A stretch of 6,910 nt of DNA from Chthoniobacterales bacterium (GTDB lineage Bacteria > Verrucomicrobiota > Verrucomicrobiia > Chthoniobacterales > UBA10450). Made by a program: the position numbers and the translations under genes. The stretch lies in the NCBI GenBank assembly GCA_013694945.1, contig JACDBM010000243.1, positions 1 through 6,910 on the forward strand. The letters are read 5' to 3'. The notes beneath the pieces were generated by a model. It was given only the letters and a program-made list of their open reading frames with translations, was not told the DNA's origin and did no database searches. This document shows, in pieces, positions 5,519-6,910 of this stretch; the stretch's first letter is position 1, and each line of letters begins with the position of its first letter.

Positions 5519-6330
5519 TGCGCATCCTGATTCATCTTTCCGACCTCCACTTCGGACGGATCAATCCGCCCATTCTGAATCCTCTGATTGCATTCGTGCG
5601 CGAAACAAAGCCCGACCTCGTCGCGATTTCCGGCGATTTCACCCAGCGCGCGCGCACCGTCGAGTACCTGGCGGCGCGGGAGTTCCTCGATCAAATTCCC
5701 TTCCCGAAGATCGTCGTGCCCGGCAATCACGATGTGCCGTTGCGGAACCTCTTCCTCCGCTTCGTTCACAGCCTCGATAGTTACCGCCGCTACATCTGCG
5801 ACGATCTCCAGCCCTTCTTTTCCGACGAAGAAATCGCAGTCGCAGGCGTGAACACAGCGCGCGCGCGGACGTGGAAGGATGGGCGCATCAATCAGCAGCA
5901 ACTCAGCAAATTGCGAGCGACGTTCCGCGCGCTGAAAGGCAATCAGACGCGCATCGTCGTCACCCATCATCCTTTCGACCTGCCCACTGGTGCACATGGC
6001 GCGATCGTAGGACGTTCTCGTCTGGCGATGAAAACCCTGGCGGAGTGCCAGGTGGACATGCTGCTGGCCGGTCACTTCCATATCGCGGACATCTGCCACA
6101 CCGCCAGACGCTACAACATGCCTGGCTTCTCCGCGCTCATCGTCTCCTCCGGGACCAGCACTTCAACTCGCGCGCGCGGGCAGCCAAATTCGCTCAACGT
6201 CATCCACATTCAGGAGGCCACGATTACCATCGATCGACGAGTCTGGGGGGCGGACGCAAGCGCCTTTGCTTTGGCCTCGTCGGAGCGCTTTCAGCGTTCG
6301 AAGAATGGTTGGATTCGGGAAGAAGCGTGA
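5518..6330 (+). CDS. Calcineurin-like metallophosphoesterase (CpdA-type)
   Basis: This 270-residue protein carries the complete two-metal phosphoesterase motif set: SDLHFG (D9, H11), SGDFTQR (D40), PGNHD (N70, H71), THHP (H150) and GHFH (H186, H188). No signal peptide is seen, so it is probably cytosolic. The class resembles the CpdA/Icc cyclic-nucleotide phosphodiesterases, but members also hydrolyse lipid phosphoesters or nucleotides, and the substrate is not decided by these residues. The ATG at 5518 is chosen because MRILIHLSDLHFG is the normal family start and it overlaps the kinase stop codon. A GTG at 5473 in the same frame would add 15 residues with no family support. The one-base overlap implies translational coupling with the lipid kinase, which suggests the two act in one pathway. 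Confidence 0.9.
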   Translation: MRILIHLSDLHFGRINPPILNPLIAFVRETKPDLVAISGDFTQRARTVEYLAAREFLDQIPFPKIVVPGNHDVPLRNLFLRFVHSLDSYRRYICDDLQPFFSDEEIAVAGVNTARARTWKDGRINQQQLSKLRATFRALKGNQTRIVVTHHPFDLPTGAHGAIVGRSRLAMKTLAECQVDMLLAGHFHIADICHTARRYNMPGFSALIVSSGTSTSTRARGQPNSLNVIHIQEATITIDRRVWGADASAFALASSERFQRSKNGWIREEA

Positions 6331-6455
6331 ACGCGCTTTTCAATCTGAGGGGTGATATTTTCATGATTGCTCACGGCAATGCACACGTAGTCAGCTATTC
6401 CTTGGGCCCAATGGTAGGGGGCGAATTCTCTCATTAGCTTCCGCGCGGTAAGCCT
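6331..6455. other. 125-bp gap before the carbonic anhydrase gene
   Basis: I see no terminator for the lipid-kinase/phosphoesterase pair and no clear promoter. A 24-codon frame (6364-6438) follows a purine-rich GAGGGG at 10 bases, and a small ATTGC/GCAAT hairpin lies at 6366-6380. Neither is strong enough to call as a gene or regulator. Confidence 0.4.
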
Positions 6456-6910
6456 ATGCCAATGCTTGAACATCTCTTCGAGAACAACCGGGCCTGGGCG
6501 GAGGGAATCCGGCAGCAAGACCCGGATTTTTTTCTTAAGCTTTCACAACAGCAGTTTCCAAAATATCTCTGGATTGGCTGTTCTGATAGTCGAGTGCCCG
6601 CCAATCAGATCGTCGGCGTGCTGCCAGGAGAGTTATTCGTCCATCGGAATGTGGCGAATCTCGTCGTCCACACGGACCTGAACTGCTTGTCCGTGATGCA
6701 GTTCGCGGTCGACATCCTAAGAGTGAACCACATCATCGTTTGCGGCCACTACGGCTGCAGCGGTGTGCAGGCCGCGCTCCGGCAGGAGCGGATTGGGTTA
6801 AGCGATAATTGGCTTCGTCACATTCAAGACGTGCGACAGAAGCATGAGAAGTGTCTCGCGAGCGCAGGTGGAGATTCCGAGGCTGGGATGAGGCTTTGCG
6901 AATTGAACGT
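6456..6910 (+). CDS. can: Beta-carbonic anhydrase, N-terminal part (3' end outside window)
   Basis: The first 151 codons are open to the window edge; the family usually has about 200-220 residues. The enzyme interconverts carbon dioxide and bicarbonate in the cytoplasm. The zinc ligands and their partners are all present: C42, D44 and R46 in WIGCSDSRVP, and H98 and C101 in CGHYGCSG. These positions coincide with the numbering I recall for E. coli Can. PGELFVHRNVANLV (57-70) is another family hallmark. The start ATG at 6456 gives the usual N-terminus (about 40 residues before the first Cys). A second ATG two codons later (6462) is possible, and the ribosome site is weak (GGTAAG). It follows the phosphoesterase after 125 bp and probably has its own promoter. 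The link to the phosphate genes is not evident. Confidence 0.94.
   Translation, partial: MPMLEHLFENNRAWAEGIRQQDPDFFLKLSQQQFPKYLWIGCSDSRVPANQIVGVLPGELFVHRNVANLVVHTDLNCLSVMQFAVDILRVNHIIVCGHYGCSGVQAALRQERIGLSDNWLRHIQDVRQKHEKCLASAGGDSEAGMRLCELN

Noticed and set aside
6364..6438. A 24-codon small gene before the carbonic anhydrase gene
   Set aside because: It has a purine-rich stretch at 10 bases but no hydrophobic segment, motif or known relative, and chance frames of this size are common.
6291..6518. A 75-codon minus-strand frame across the phosphoesterase/carbonic anhydrase gap
   Set aside because: Both of its ends overlap real genes on the other strand and no family is recognisable.

Overview
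The window is a phosphate-centred stretch of a GC-rich bacterial chromosome. It holds six complete protein genes, one gene cut by each window edge, and one probable gene remnant. The periplasmic PstS, the DUF47/PiT pair, a stand-alone CHAD protein and a Can-type carbonic anhydrase suggest a Gram-negative soil or freshwater bacterium. My best guess is a member of the Verrucomicrobia, but this rests on protein style and weak Shine-Dalgarno sequences, not on a marker gene. I see no tRNA, rRNA, CRISPR array, IS element or integrase.

Left part (1-1740): the 3' end of phoU (+) is followed by a clear intrinsic terminator. The terminator lies inside the last codons of a convergent gene for a stand-alone CHAD-domain protein (-), a family linked to polyphosphate. 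A 398-bp gap between the CHAD gene and pstS carries a short piece in frame that looks like the C-terminal motif region of a PhoX/DUF839-type phosphatase, without the rest of the gene.

Middle (1738-4551): pstS (-, secreted phosphate-binding protein) and a DUF47-pit pair (+, PhoU-like accessory protein and low-affinity phosphate transporter) diverge from a 280-bp control region. Just upstream of pstS are four half-sites in exact 11-bp phase that resemble PhoB (Pho box) sites, with a possible -10 element 10 bp further on. High-affinity capture and low-affinity uptake therefore stand back to back, and the pstS side looks ready for phosphate-starvation control. No pstC, pstA or pstB is seen here. 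They may lie upstream of phoU, outside the window.

Right part (4622-6910): a diacylglycerol/sphingoid-type lipid kinase and a calcineurin-like metallophosphoesterase overlap by one base (TAATG) and are probably co-translated. After 125 bp comes the 5' part of a beta-carbonic anhydrase with all metal-site residues in place.

Most genes fit one theme: sensing (PhoU), capture (PstS), transport (PiT with DUF47), possible polyphosphate association (CHAD) and lipid or phosphoester turnover (kinase plus phosphoesterase). I found no clearly new molecular system. The most useful signals are the phased Pho-box array, the phosphatase remnant, and the terminator built into the end of an opposing gene.
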